Positions 1-8,774 of a DNA stretch of 48,218 nt are shown piece by piece (positions within the stretch are counted from its first letter, which is position 1; every line of letters begins with the position of its first letter). The translations under genes and the position numbers were made by a program. The notes below the pieces were generated by a model, which had not been told where the DNA came from, searched no databases, and saw nothing but the letters and a program-made list of their open reading frames with translations. Source of the stretch: Phycisphaerales bacterium (GTDB lineage Bacteria > Planctomycetota > Phycisphaerae > Phycisphaerales > UBA1924); assembly GCA_029260495.1 (NCBI GenBank), contig JAJDDD010000011.1, forward strand, positions 1 to 48,218. Reading direction: 5' to 3'.

Positions 1-1
1 C

Positions 2-58
2 GTGCGTTTAAAATGCGCCGCCGCCCCCGCCGGCATTCTGATTGAGGGGGCCGCCTGA
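2..58 (+). CDS. C-terminal end of an upstream phage-like gene (partial)
   Basis: An open frame enters from the left edge and stops at TGA 56-58. It shows only 18 C-terminal residues, too few to identify a family. The stop overlaps the ATG of the next gene (ATGA), the same translational coupling seen along the whole tail cluster, so this is very probably a member of the same operon. In siphophage gene order the gene before an HK97-gp10-like protein is usually a head-tail connector or head-closure protein, but that is inference from position only. Confidence 0.6.
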   Translation: MRLKCAAAPAGILIEGAA

Positions 59-405
59 TGCCGGGCCAAGCAAAGTTTGACACCGCCCCGCTCACGGCGG
101 CATTGAATCGCCTGCGCCGCGAAGAGGTCACTGTGCGGCGCCGGACATTGGAGCTCTCGGCGGAGGCGATCGTGGGCGAGGCTCAGTTTGATGCGCCCGT
201 CGATACGGGCCTTCTGAAGTCTCAGCACATCGTCGATGACTCCAATCCTGACAAGATCCAGATCGGCGCCAACACCAAATACGCCGCTGCGGTGCATGAG
301 CGGCATCCAACCAAGAGCCAGTGGTTTTTAAAAGTCATGCTGCAGCGCGGCGCCAACATCATGCGCAAGGCGCTCACCAAGGCACTTGAGGAGTCGCACG
401 GATGA
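58..405 (+). CDS. HK97 gp10-like tail completion protein
   Basis: This 115-residue protein has the features of the HK97-gp10/tail-completion family: a helical N-terminus, the motif DAPVDTGLLKSQH at about residues 46-58, a following beta segment, NTKYAAAVHE at about 72-81 (family: Y-A-x-x-V-E-x-G), and an aromatic WFLKVML segment near the C-terminus. In phages of this type the protein sits at the head-tail junction and helps finish the neck or tail. The length is typical. The start ATG overlaps the previous stop and the stop overlaps the next ATG. Family assignment is from motif memory; function is inferred from family and position. Confidence 0.72.
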   Translation: MPGQAKFDTAPLTAALNRLRREEVTVRRRTLELSAEAIVGEAQFDAPVDTGLLKSQHIVDDSNPDKIQIGANTKYAAAVHERHPTKSQWFLKVMLQRGANIMRKALTKALEESHG

Positions 406-1259
406 GCACGATCACGATGGCGCCCAGCCTGATCGGTGTCTGCCAGCAGCTTGGCCGGTATTGGTCGGCCCGCACGCTTCTGGCCGGCGGTCTGGTCTTT
501 GTCGAGGAGCTTGACGCCACCCCGGGGCACATCTATGCGGCGCCGCTGCCCGATCAGGGGGCTCGGGCTGCGGGGGCTGCGTGTTCACTGACGGTGGGGC
601 CAGGGGCGGGTCAGCAGGCGGCTGAGCCCTTTGAAGTGATCCCGGTGAACGTGCGCATCGAGGCGGCGACTGTCAACGCCGCCATGCTTCTAGCCGCTGA
701 TCTTCATGCGGTCTTGAAGCCCGACCAGCGCATCGCGGATTTCGCAGCTGACAATGGCGGCGTCATCGGCGCTCCTTTACTGGGGCCCGGGTCTGAGGTT
801 GCGATGTGGCGCTTCATTCGGGCCGACATCATCGCCCCGGCTCAGGCGCTCACCATCGCCGCCAGTGAGGCCAGCGCCGCCGGCGGCCAGGCGGCTGTGG
901 CCATGACCGTCGCCTTCTACGTGATTCCGGTGACGGTGTTCAGCGCATTTGAGCTCTATGGCGATGATGCCGTGTTCACAGAGCTCGCCAATGTCAGCGT
1001 CGATATGTCAACCCTGACGCTTCGCTCTGAGACTGTCCCAGCCGCCGGCATTGTCACGACGCCCTTTGATCTTCGCACGCGAACCATTCAAGAGTTGCAC
1101 GACGACATCGACGCGCTGGCCGGGTGGGCAGTGTCGCCGGTGGACGCCAAGTGGGCGCCGGTGAGCGCCAGCGCCATGCTGATGACGGCCCAGGTGGGCA
1201 CGTTCGTTGACGTGCAGGGTGTCACGAAACAAATCTCACTGCTGGCGGCTCAGGGATAA
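402..1259 (+). CDS. Phage tail-cluster protein, tail terminator position
   Basis: A 285-residue protein I cannot assign firmly. It lies between a gp10-like gene and a probable tube protein, where siphophages encode the tail terminator. It is about twice the size of a usual terminator. The middle (about residues 75-110) has an alternating strand/helix pattern (IPVNVRIEA, then a helix ending in LHAVLKPDQRIADF) that fits part of a terminator-like fold. The C-terminal third (FYVIPVTVFSAFELYG onward) could be an added domain. There is no signal peptide or membrane segment. The start overlaps the previous gene by 4 bases (ATGA). 'Tail terminator-like' rests on position and weak pattern only. Confidence 0.5.
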   Translation: MSTITMAPSLIGVCQQLGRYWSARTLLAGGLVFVEELDATPGHIYAAPLPDQGARAAGAACSLTVGPGAGQQAAEPFEVIPVNVRIEAATVNAAMLLAADLHAVLKPDQRIADFAADNGGVIGAPLLGPGSEVAMWRFIRADIIAPAQALTIAASEASAAGGQAAVAMTVAFYVIPVTVFSAFELYGDDAVFTELANVSVDMSTLTLRSETVPAAGIVTTPFDLRTRTIQELHDDIDALAGWAVSPVDAKWAPVSASAMLMTAQVGTFVDVQGVTKQISLLAAQG

Positions 1260-1269
1260 AGGAACAACG

Positions 1270-1743
1270 ATGGCTGATCAGAACGACAAAACCAAAATCA
1301 TCATCGACATCTTTGAGGTGACCATCGGCGGCGATCGGGCGCCGTGGGAGGCCAAAGTCAGCTTCGGCCTGTTGCCTGACATTCACAAGGTGTCGGCCAT
1401 GCGCACCGGATCGAACGTGCTCACCAGCATTGTGCAGGGCCATCCGATCACGGGAGAGATCGAGTTCCTCCAGTATGGCGCCTATGTCCTTGAGACTCTG
1501 CTGGGGGTGGGCTCTTCGGCGCCGCGCGTGCAGCCGGCTCTGGGCGTTCAGATTCCAACCTTTGCGGTTGATCTTCATCCCAAGGGCGTCGCAGGCGATG
1601 CGCTTGACATCCATCTGCTGGCCACCGTCTTTGACGGCATGCGCATTGATTCTGACGGGCAGGGCGAGCTGCGGCCCGTCTTCCCCTTCCACTGTCAGGT
1701 GGACGCTTCCGAAAACGTCTACAGGGTTGGACCGACGCCATGA
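1270..1743 (+). CDS. Probable major tail (tube) protein
   Basis: I chose the ATG at 1270, which follows the purine-rich AAAGGAAC by a normal spacing, rather than the upstream in-frame start at 1207 that would overlap the previous gene deeply. The 157-residue product is beta-rich and acidic: an N-terminal KIIIDIFEVTIGG strand pair, then APWEAKVSFGLLPD and FDGMRIDSDGQGELRPVFPFHC, a pattern resembling tail-tube subunits. It sits directly before a chaperone-like gene and the tape measure, which is the canonical place of the tube protein. I see no diagnostic motif, so the call depends on gene order and size. Confidence 0.5.
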   Translation: MADQNDKTKIIIDIFEVTIGGDRAPWEAKVSFGLLPDIHKVSAMRTGSNVLTSIVQGHPITGEIEFLQYGAYVLETLLGVGSSAPRVQPALGVQIPTFAVDLHPKGVAGDALDIHLLATVFDGMRIDSDGQGELRPVFPFHCQVDASENVYRVGPTP

Positions 1744-2318
1744 GAATCGACCTTGACCATGCGAATGTGCCCTGGGACGAGACGATCGTGCTGCGCGGGT
1801 ATGAGATTCCGCTGGTCGCGCCCAGGGATGTTCCTGACACAACGCCGCTGTGCACGCGCGGGGCTCTCGGGCTGGCGATCCGTCTCTGGCGCCGCCTGGT
1901 CGGCAAGGTGTTGGGCGTCGATCTGCTGCATGAATATCAGAGCCAGTGCGCCGCCTTCATGCCGCCAGAGCTTCACCCGGTGGCCCGGCGCCTGACCGGG
2001 GCCGAGTGTCTGCAGGTGATCAGCGTGTACACAGCGCTGCAGCAGCAGTGGCTGTTGAAGTTCGCGGCGCTGGCCAACCCCGAGCCGGGGAGTCTGTCTG
2101 CTTCGGGGGGTGTGGGGGTTTCCGGGGGTGTGGCGGATTCCGGGGGTGTGGGGCAGGGATCACAGCTCTCGGGCGACGTGCATATCAACTCGCAGGGCCG
2201 TTCGATGACGAGGCTGGCTGTCGGGGCTCACCTGCCCGCATCGCTGGGTGGCGGCTTCTATGGACCGCAGAGCGCGAACGGATCGGCGGCGATCATGGAT
2301 GAGGAGCGAAAAGCCTGA
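1740..2318 (+). CDS. Tail assembly chaperone-like protein with glycine repeats
   Basis: A 192-residue protein overlapping the tube gene by 4 bases and the tape measure by 1 base. The first 120 residues are mainly helical. A short repeat follows (SGGVGVSGGVADSGGVG, about residues 121-137) encoded by G-rich DNA at 2104-2155, and then a polar tail. Siphophages place the tail assembly chaperone immediately before the tape measure, and its products help coat the tape measure before tube polymerisation. No family motif is recognised, so the role is inferred from position. The G-runs could support frameshifting, as in many chaperone genes, but this is untested. Confidence 0.45.
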   Translation: MRIDLDHANVPWDETIVLRGYEIPLVAPRDVPDTTPLCTRGALGLAIRLWRRLVGKVLGVDLLHEYQSQCAAFMPPELHPVARRLTGAECLQVISVYTALQQQWLLKFAALANPEPGSLSASGGVGVSGGVADSGGVGQGSQLSGDVHINSQGRSMTRLAVGAHLPASLGGGFYGPQSANGSAAIMDEERKA

Positions 2319-3379
2319 TGGCGTTTCTGATTGGATCATTCAATGCGATTCTCGGGATAGACAGCTCCGGCTATCGGAGGGGGATCATTGAATCCAATGC
2401 GCTCACGCAGGTCTTTGGCTCGACCTTCGCCACCTTCGTCACCAACCCGCTGCTGGGCGGGGCTCAACTCTTTGGCAATCTGGCCCGGGGCGCGATCAGC
2501 AGCGCCAAGGAGATTCTGGCGACCGCCGAAGCGGTGGATCGTCTGAGTCAGCAGACGGGCATCGCCGCCAGCACCATCGAAGCCCTGCGGGCGAAGTTTC
2601 GCCAGGCCGGCTTTGCCGAGGCTCAGGCGGACCTGAATCTGATTCAGTTCACCAGGCGGCTGGGAGAAGTGGAGTCCAAGGGCGGCGAGGCCGCAGCGGC
2701 GTTTGATCGGTTCAACATCAGTCTCGAAGGTGTGGGCTCAACTGATGAGGCTCTGAACAGAACCCTCGACGCCATTGATAATCTCGAAACGGCGACCGAG
2801 CGAACAGACGCCGCCATGCAGCTCTTCAGCGCTCGCGGCGGCTCGCAGCTCATCAACGCTGTCGGCGGCGGGAGCGAAGCGCTGCAGGAGCTGGTGGAGT
2901 TCATGGGGCGCCTCGGTCTGGTGACGCGCGATGATGGCGTGGCGGCGCTGGCCGCACTGAATACACAGGTCGGCGTGCTGCAGCAGGGCATTGAAGGCGT
3001 GAAGCGCACGGCCATTGCGGAGTTTCTCATCGGCATCGCAAGCGAGCTGACCGGCACAGAAGATGTCGTCGCCAATATTGCCGGTGAGCTTATCGATCGC
3101 ATCGCGCCGGTCAGCCGTGACATTGGTCAAACGGTCGGCGGCATACTCAACGACGTCAAAGAGATTCTTGAAGATGTTGAACGCACTTCCAACATCATTG
3201 ATGGTTTGTTCACCGGCGTTGCGATCGCGTCGGACAGCCTGGTCGGAAGTCCGCGTGCGATTAACACAATCCGACACATTGAGCGCCTCAATCAGCAGGC
3301 AGGAACCACATCCATTGATGACAGCCTTGGAGTTCCAATCCCCGGCGTCAACAGCGCTTCGCCGAGGATTGCGCGATGA
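2318..3379 (+). CDS. Short tail tape measure protein
   Basis: A 353-residue protein with classical tape-measure features. It begins with MAFLIGSFNAILGIDSSGY, then has a hydrophobic stretch (about 32-60) and a helical segment, ATAEAVDRLSQQTGIA (about 69-84), where 'LSxxTGxxxxxIxxL' is a hallmark of tape measure N-terminal domains. Long amphipathic helices rich in A, E and L follow. Tape measure length sets tail length at roughly 0.15 nm per residue (general rule), so this predicts a tail near 50 nm, short for a siphophage and in the range of gene transfer agents. The 1-base TGATG overlap with the chaperone gene indicates coupled translation. Confidence 0.75.
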   Translation: MAFLIGSFNAILGIDSSGYRRGIIESNALTQVFGSTFATFVTNPLLGGAQLFGNLARGAISSAKEILATAEAVDRLSQQTGIAASTIEALRAKFRQAGFAEAQADLNLIQFTRRLGEVESKGGEAAAAFDRFNISLEGVGSTDEALNRTLDAIDNLETATERTDAAMQLFSARGGSQLINAVGGGSEALQELVEFMGRLGLVTRDDGVAALAALNTQVGVLQQGIEGVKRTAIAEFLIGIASELTGTEDVVANIAGELIDRIAPVSRDIGQTVGGILNDVKEILEDVERTSNIIDGLFTGVAIASDSLVGSPRAINTIRHIERLNQQAGTTSIDDSLGVPIPGVNSASPRIAR

Positions 3380-4659
3380 CGCTCCAAACCGACATCAACG
3401 CGAAGGTGGGCTGGTTCACTGTCGAGGGCAGTGGGTTGTTTCCTGTCCTGTCCATTGATGAGTCCGTCGAGCGCGTCGCCAGCGATCAGAAGACGGGCGA
3501 GGCCATGACGCATCGCACCTGGACCATCGCCAGCTTCGCCGTCGCCGCCTCGGTCGCTGCGATCCCGGCGCTGCAGACGCAGCTCAGCGATGAGCTGGCC
3601 CGGCGCGGCCAGACGGTGCGCGTCTTCGACAAAAACGGCGTTGAGCGAGCCATGCTGGAGCCCGGCGCCGCAGGATCGCCCGACGCCATCGCCGGCTACC
3701 CCAGAGTCTCACTGCGCCTGATCGCCAGCGGCTCGGTGGGTCCGATTCAGAACTTTGAAGTCACCGCCGAGACCTTTGAGCCCATCATCCAGTCCGTCGA
3801 AGCCGGCTTCAACGTCGTCGAGCATACGTTCAACACCACGACTACATTTGATGAGGTCGGCGTTCAAACCTTCGAGCAGCGCGGCGAGGCTCGTGTCGGC
3901 GCCGGGCAATCGGGGCGCTCCTACATCGCCGCCACAGTGGTCCTGCTGCAGCAGGCCATCGCCAGCGGCAACAACGAAGTCGTCATCCAGCGCTTTGAAG
4001 AGGGACCGGACCTCACCTTCGTGCGCTACACCATCACGCGGCGCCAGCCGGCAAGCGGGGGCGGCGGGTTTGGCGAGCCCGATGTCACCGATGGCCAGGT
4101 GATTGATCGCACGCGCATCGAACGCGCGGGCCGGCGCGTGCGCAGCGTGTCGGGGTTCGCAGAGGGCGCCGGCGCCACCAACTTCGCTCTGGCTCAGCAG
4201 CCCAGCCCGGCGTCCAATGTTCTGATCAGGCAGGACATCTCTCAGCCGCGCGTGCCCGACGGGCGCGTGACCTTCACCTATGAAGCGCTCACCGGCATCA
4301 CCGGGCATCCGCTGTTTCCGCTGCTGACTGTGCTGAAGTTTGACGACAGCGTCTCGCCGGTGTCGGGCGGGCCCCAGATTGAGGCCATCGTCTATGACTT
4401 CGCGCTTCCCAAGCTCTTCACCGGGCCCGACCAGCCCTACATCTTTCAGCAGCGCACGTCTTTGGAGTTTTTGGGCGACTTCGCTGACGCGGTGATCCCG
4501 CCGCTGGCCGGCTTTGAGAACGCGCTGCAAAGAGAGCAGCGTTTTTCCCGCCAGACCCGCGACGGCGTGAAGCGTCTGGATGTGCAGACCATTTATATCT
4601 TCGCCCAGAAGCCCGCCGCCGATCCCATGCCGCTTGAAGTGGGGGAGGACTTCTCATGA
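3376..4659 (+). CDS. Phage tail-tip protein after the tape measure (distal-tail position)
   Basis: A 427-residue protein with no recognised motif. It overlaps its neighbours by 4 bases on both sides. Its position directly after the tape measure is where siphophages encode the distal tail protein that starts the tail tip. The sequence alternates beta strands and short loops, with no membrane segment. A glycine-rich hinge (about residue 228) divides it into two halves of similar size. The larger than usual length and lack of motif leave the exact role open; a baseplate component is inferred. Confidence 0.45.
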   Translation: MTLQTDINAKVGWFTVEGSGLFPVLSIDESVERVASDQKTGEAMTHRTWTIASFAVAASVAAIPALQTQLSDELARRGQTVRVFDKNGVERAMLEPGAAGSPDAIAGYPRVSLRLIASGSVGPIQNFEVTAETFEPIIQSVEAGFNVVEHTFNTTTTFDEVGVQTFEQRGEARVGAGQSGRSYIAATVVLLQQAIASGNNEVVIQRFEEGPDLTFVRYTITRRQPASGGGGFGEPDVTDGQVIDRTRIERAGRRVRSVSGFAEGAGATNFALAQQPSPASNVLIRQDISQPRVPDGRVTFTYEALTGITGHPLFPLLTVLKFDDSVSPVSGGPQIEAIVYDFALPKLFTGPDQPYIFQQRTSLEFLGDFADAVIPPLAGFENALQREQRFSRQTRDGVKRLDVQTIYIFAQKPAADPMPLEVGEDFS

Positions 4660-6998
4660 GCGCTCCCCAGACCATCACACTTCTCAGCGCTCTGAACTTT
4701 GGCTCGCGGCCTGTGACGCCCATCGGACCCATCACGCGCAGCGTGGGCTTTGCCCCCAGCGAGCTGCGCGTGCGCATTAAGCGCGAGGACTGGGAGGGCG
4801 CCGGCGGCGATCGCACCGAGCGCGGGCGCTGGAAGATCACCATCGGCGACACCGTCAGCATCTTCGATCTTGAAGACTATGTCCTGCGCCAGGTGACGGC
4901 GGTGACGCGAGGCCGCGATTATCCCGGCGGCGCCACGGTGCGGGCTCAGGAGTTTGAGCTGCTCTTTGAAACCGTCCCCGCGCTGTGGCGCGAAGGGCGC
5001 GGCGGCGTGCTGGCGCAGGGCGTTCTCAATCCGGTCGATGAAGACGGGGTGGCGCTGTCGCTGGCGGACAATCCGCAGCGCAAGGAAAACACGCAGCTCG
5101 CCACTCTTTGCCTGGGGCGCCTGGACAACGCCTTCAACCTTCCTCCGGCGTCGCTTGATCTTCTCGCGCCGCCCGGGCCGCTTGACTGGTCCAACGCCCG
5201 GGCCCCGCAGGAGCTCGCCGATCTGCTCAAGCGAACATCGCATGATCTGGCCATTCACAACAATGGCCGCATCAACATCTTCAAGCAGTTTGTGGCCGGC
5301 GATCCGCTCATCCTCCCGCCGGCCATCGCCGACGCCGCCGCTCCTGATGGGATCAATCTGCAGCCGGCCCTGCGGGCCAGCACACTGCTCATCACCAGCG
5401 GGCGCTCGCGGTCGATCGTTCTGAAGCAGCTCACCGCCGATGACATTGAGTGGGTCTGGTTTGACGATCGCCTGGGCCAGTGGCTCAACACGACTGAGAC
5501 CGAAACGCTCTACCCCGGCGAAACCACGCCCACCGATCTGGGCGCCCTGCGCCTCGGTCCCGGCAAGACCAACGAGGAGAAGAACGCCTTCTCTCGTCTG
5601 TTCCGGGCGGCGCGTTTGATCGGCGCCAATGCCGGGGCCCGCTTCGCGGATCTTCCCCACAAGGCGGCCATCGGCGGCTTTGAAGTGTCGGGGGTCTCGG
5701 CGGTGGCGATCTCTGACGCTGCCTTCATCACCGGGCCGGGGCAGTTCAACAACGCGCCGGGCCTTGAGCGCGTCGAAAGCGTCAATGTGGATGTGAACGC
5801 CGGCGTGATCTCATTCAACAAACTGATGGTCAAGGTGGACTCCGCCTCCGGGAATCTGGTGGGCTCGGGCGTGGGCGGCTTCGCCGAGCTGCGCGAGCTG
5901 ACCACCAATGAGCTGACGCTGATCGTCGCGCTGGAGTCTGACTCGGGCGATCTGCGCACCGATCATTATGTGGCGGCCTTCAATCTCGACGCCGGCGGGC
6001 AGGTGCAGCGCCTGACCAACGAGGGCGAGATCACACTCGCCATCAATGACGCCTCGACGGTGGCGGTGGACGGTCCCTTCCTTGTGCGCGTGTTGCGCGA
6101 TGAGGGCGCAGGAACGCTGACGCCCCTCAATGACGCCGGGCTTGACGCAGCGGCCCTTTCACTCGCCAAAGCTCGCATCAGCGCCGAAGAGCTGGAGTCG
6201 GGCGTTCTGGAGCTGGCGGGTCTGGTGGAGGTTGAGCCCGGTGATTTTAATGGCGCCGCCACCAGCGTGACCTATGACGTTGAGCGCAAGCGCACACTGA
6301 TTTCGATCGGGTCGTCGGATCTGCCCGCCTCGATCTTTGACGCCATCGCCGCCGGGGCTCGCCATTCGGTCGTCACGGGTCTGGCCCGTTTCAACTTGTC
6401 GGGATCATCGACGGGGCAATCTGACGTGACGGCCTCCGATCAGGGCTCCACCGCGCTGGGCCGGGCCCTTGCGGCTCGGCGCGGGGCGGAGCGAGCCTCG
6501 ACGCCGAGGATCACGCCCTCGATCACGCCGCGTCCGATTCCAGATTTGACGCCGCCGCGCTGGCTGGCTCGTCTGAAAAACCCATCGCCGCTCTCGGGCA
6601 ATCGGTGGACCTATGAGTGGGACGAGGTTGTGGCCCGAGGGCCCGGCGTTTTCGAGACGGTCGTGGGGGCGCGCGATCACACGACGCACGGACTGGCGTA
6701 TGTCGGCGCCGAAGCCTTCAACACCGGCGCCGGCGTCGAAGGTGACGGAATCGATCACGACGCCCTGCCCGGCGACTTCGCCATGCAGCCACTGGGTGAT
6801 CAGGTGGTCGAGATGATCGGACCGGTGGGCGATGCGGCGGATTCATGGTGTGTGATTCTCGGCCCTGTCAATAACGTCGACGGCGCCTGTGAAGATCCGG
6901 CGCCGCTGCAGCAGGTGACGGAGCCGCCGCCCCCGGGCGGAACCATCAGCGGCGCTGATGAAGTGATGGTGTTCGGACAACTGGCAGGAGCTGCGTGA
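4656..6998 (+). CDS. Large tail-tip/baseplate hub-like protein
   Basis: At 780 residues this is the largest protein of the module. It overlaps the previous gene by 4 bases (ATGA) and the next by 1 base (TGATG). The N-terminal 150 residues look like a beta-rich structural domain. The middle includes WVWFDDRLGQWLNT, and the region after about residue 615 is proline-rich (TPRITPSITPRPIP), a probable linker before a C-terminal domain with WTYEWDEV. Position after the distal-tail candidate suggests the hub or tail-associated protein. I see no peptidoglycan hydrolase signature, so a lytic role cannot be claimed. Confidence 0.45.
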   Translation: MSAPQTITLLSALNFGSRPVTPIGPITRSVGFAPSELRVRIKREDWEGAGGDRTERGRWKITIGDTVSIFDLEDYVLRQVTAVTRGRDYPGGATVRAQEFELLFETVPALWREGRGGVLAQGVLNPVDEDGVALSLADNPQRKENTQLATLCLGRLDNAFNLPPASLDLLAPPGPLDWSNARAPQELADLLKRTSHDLAIHNNGRINIFKQFVAGDPLILPPAIADAAAPDGINLQPALRASTLLITSGRSRSIVLKQLTADDIEWVWFDDRLGQWLNTTETETLYPGETTPTDLGALRLGPGKTNEEKNAFSRLFRAARLIGANAGARFADLPHKAAIGGFEVSGVSAVAISDAAFITGPGQFNNAPGLERVESVNVDVNAGVISFNKLMVKVDSASGNLVGSGVGGFAELRELTTNELTLIVALESDSGDLRTDHYVAAFNLDAGGQVQRLTNEGEITLAINDASTVAVDGPFLVRVLRDEGAGTLTPLNDAGLDAAALSLAKARISAEELESGVLELAGLVEVEPGDFNGAATSVTYDVERKRTLISIGSSDLPASIFDAIAAGARHSVVTGLARFNLSGSSTGQSDVTASDQGSTALGRALAARRGAERASTPRITPSITPRPIPDLTPPRWLARLKNPSPLSGNRWTYEWDEVVARGPGVFETVVGARDHTTHGLAYVGAEAFNTGAGVEGDGIDHDALPGDFAMQPLGDQVVEMIGPVGDAADSWCVILGPVNNVDGACEDPAPLQQVTEPPPPGGTISGADEVMVFGQLAGAA

Positions 6999-7333
6999 TG
7001 TCAAGTGAACTGAGGCACATCTCGGCGACGCCTGCTCAAGGCGTTCTGCATGAACTCTACCGCGTGCCGGAGGGTTGCAATGCGCTGCTGAGCTCGATCG
7101 AAGTCTGCAACCTGTCAAACGCCGGCGATGACGAGATTGATATCGCCGTCAGCAAGGGCGAGGCTGGCGAGGTCGTCCTGCAGGACTTTGTCAGGCGCAG
7201 TGGCGTCCTGTTCGCCGGAGCGCATGACCGGGCGCTGAGCGGCAAGACGCTCGGCTCCTGTGATGCGGTGTTCATTCAATCGGCGACCGGGCAGACGTCT
7301 TTCAGCGCCAATATTCAGGAGATCAAGGGGTGA
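6998..7333 (+). CDS. Small phage accessory protein
   Basis: A 111-residue beta-rich protein. I use the ATG at 6998, which overlaps the preceding stop by one base, rather than the GTG just before it. The sequence has repeated short strands (LLSSIEVCNLSNAG, DEIDIAVSKG, VVLQDF), like small head- or tail-decoration proteins and like bacterial 'stabilising' beta sandwiches. No family is recognised. A product acting at the tail tip is possible given the position among late structural genes. Confidence 0.5.
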   Translation: MSSELRHISATPAQGVLHELYRVPEGCNALLSSIEVCNLSNAGDDEIDIAVSKGEAGEVVLQDFVRRSGVLFAGAHDRALSGKTLGSCDAVFIQSATGQTSFSANIQEIKG

Positions 7334-7339
7334 TGCTCA

Positions 7340-7663
7340 ATGGACACGTCAATCATTCGAGGCGTCTTTGCGAGCGTCGATCTGAACGCGCTGGGATCGA
7401 CGGCCTCTGTCGACTGCTCGCATCGATCTGGCGTCGCCTCGGTTCATGTGCGCAGCCCGGCGGACACCGCCCAGATTCAAATCGAGGTGTCGATCGACAC
7501 CGGGCAGACGTTCACTCCGGCGCCTGGGGTTTCACTGCTCACCGAGTCGGCGCCGCTGGTGAGTTTTTCCATCGCCAACTACGACGCCTTTCGCGTCACG
7601 GTGACAACGGTTCAGGGAGCGCCCGCGACCAGCGACATCGCCTGGCGGCATTCGTCGCAGTAG
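7340..7663 (+). CDS. Small phage accessory beta-sandwich-like protein
   Basis: A 107-residue protein whose pattern (ASVHVRSPADTAQIQIEVSIDTGQ, then a sequence ending in SFSIANYDAFRVTV) suggests a single immunoglobulin- or carbohydrate-module-like beta sandwich. The start ATG at 7340 is preceded by AAGGGG. It follows the previous gene by six bases and its product has similar size and style, so the two may be related decoration proteins. Function unknown. Confidence 0.5.
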   Translation: MDTSIIRGVFASVDLNALGSTASVDCSHRSGVASVHVRSPADTAQIQIEVSIDTGQTFTPAPGVSLLTESAPLVSFSIANYDAFRVTVTTVQGAPATSDIAWRHSSQ

Positions 7664-7701
7664 CGATCGTGGGCGCCGGCGCCGCTTCAGGAGGGACGGC
7701 C

Positions 7702-8403
7702 ATGAGCCTCAAGCGCGGGTGTTGTTGCGACACTGCAATCCCTGACACCTGTTGTTTCGATAACAGTTTTTGTAAATGTGCGCATCACACGCCCGGAGTC
7801 TCGACCACACTTGTGTTGGATCTGAATATTGACACCAGCGCTGTCCAGTGCTGCGACGGCGTGCCTACTTCAATCGACAGCTTCACAATCAACGTTTCTG
7901 TTCCAATACCCGTCTCGGGCAATTCATGTAATTCGGGTTATGCCATAACCCAACTGGTTGTGGACTCCCGGCCTGTGGTGATTCCAGAGACGCCATGCCT
8001 GCCGCAAAGAAATGCAACGTACGAGACCACCATCAACGCGGTCAACTTCAGACCCAGCATAAATCTTTTCAACTTCCTCTTCCAGACCTCAACCAGTGTA
8101 TTTCCGATCGGTGGAGGTGTGTCAGGCGGCATCAGTTTTCAAAAGAATGCGTCTGGATGGTGCGGCGCATCGATGAGCTTTTCTGACGCCAGTGGGTTTG
8201 CGTGTCCGTCTCAGGGATTCTCTCTGCGGGTCACAAACACATGGAATGTGACAGCCGCCGTAAATCCGCAGTGTCTATTTTGTGCTGGTCAATCAGGCAT
8301 CACACTGCCCACACCCGCGCAGGTCGCCGATGTGCGCATGGGTAAAAAACCCTCCGGGTGCGGAAGCTGCGGCGACGAACTCACTGGCGGGGTGACGCTA
8401 TGA
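7702..8403 (+). CDS. Cysteine-rich phage-module protein
   Basis: I start at ATG 7702, behind CAGGAGGGACGG, and not at the far upstream in-frame start, which would overlap two other genes. The 233-residue product has 17 cysteines by my count: a CCC, CC, CxC and HH cluster in the first 30 residues (C7-9, C17-18, C24, C26), several in the body, and C-x2-C pairs near the C-terminus (PQCLFCAG, SGCGSCG). The middle is beta-rich. The DNA is visibly lower in GC than its neighbours, which suggests a separate origin. It overlaps the next, also cysteine-rich, gene by 4 bases. Function unknown; a disulfide- or metal-stabilised appendage is a guess. Confidence 0.55.
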   Translation: MSLKRGCCCDTAIPDTCCFDNSFCKCAHHTPGVSTTLVLDLNIDTSAVQCCDGVPTSIDSFTINVSVPIPVSGNSCNSGYAITQLVVDSRPVVIPETPCLPQRNATYETTINAVNFRPSINLFNFLFQTSTSVFPIGGGVSGGISFQKNASGWCGASMSFSDASGFACPSQGFSLRVTNTWNVTAAVNPQCLFCAGQSGITLPTPAQVADVRMGKKPSGCGSCGDELTGGVTL

Positions 8404-8774
8404 GCGCCTCCAATGTCGCCTGGGTCGGCGCCAGGGGCGCCCGCACATTCGCGCTGGCCGTGATTCAAGGCGATGTCGCCGGCGCCCGGGCAATCGCCGC
8501 GCGTCGATCCGCCTGTCTGAACTGCGACGCCCGCACGCGCGCGAGGGCGCCCGGCGCCAGTGAGCCAAGCGACTGGTGCGGCGATCCCTTCGTCGAGACG
8601 GAAACCTCGTGCGGATGTCTGCTCGCCGGGAAGATCGCGGTGGCCAGCGAAGAATGCCCGCGGCGCATCTGGTTGGCGGTCAGAAGAGCAAGGGGCCGCT
8701 GGGCCCGGCGCGTGACGCTGCTCGCCGAGCAGATGATGAACACACAACTCAAGGAGGCCACGGATGGCGATTAA
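8400..8774 (+). CDS. Small cysteine-motif phage protein
   Basis: A 124-residue protein translationally coupled (ATGA) to the preceding cysteine-rich gene. Residues 38-90 carry C-x2-C, then WCG, then SCGC followed by K, then ECPRRIW. The arrangement C-x2-C ... C-x-C ... K ... CPxxxW recurs, to my recollection, in small proteins of phage tail regions and looks like a zinc or metal knuckle. The C-terminus is basic and helical. Its job is not known. Conserved coupling with the upstream Cys-rich protein would support a joint role. Confidence 0.5.
   Translation: MSASNVAWVGARGARTFALAVIQGDVAGARAIAARRSACLNCDARTRARAPGASEPSDWCGDPFVETETSCGCLLAGKIAVASEECPRRIWLAVRRARGRWARRVTLLAEQMMNTQLKEATDGD

Noticed and set aside
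4593-5660. 355-codon ORF antisense to the tail-hub gene
   Set aside because: Frame shadow of a high-GC gene with arginine-rich composition and no SD.
7330-8403. Long frame covering the small beta-sandwich gene and the Cys-rich gene
   Set aside because: The N-terminal 124 codons overlap a better gene and read as arginine-rich noise; the real start is ATG 7702 with a good SD.
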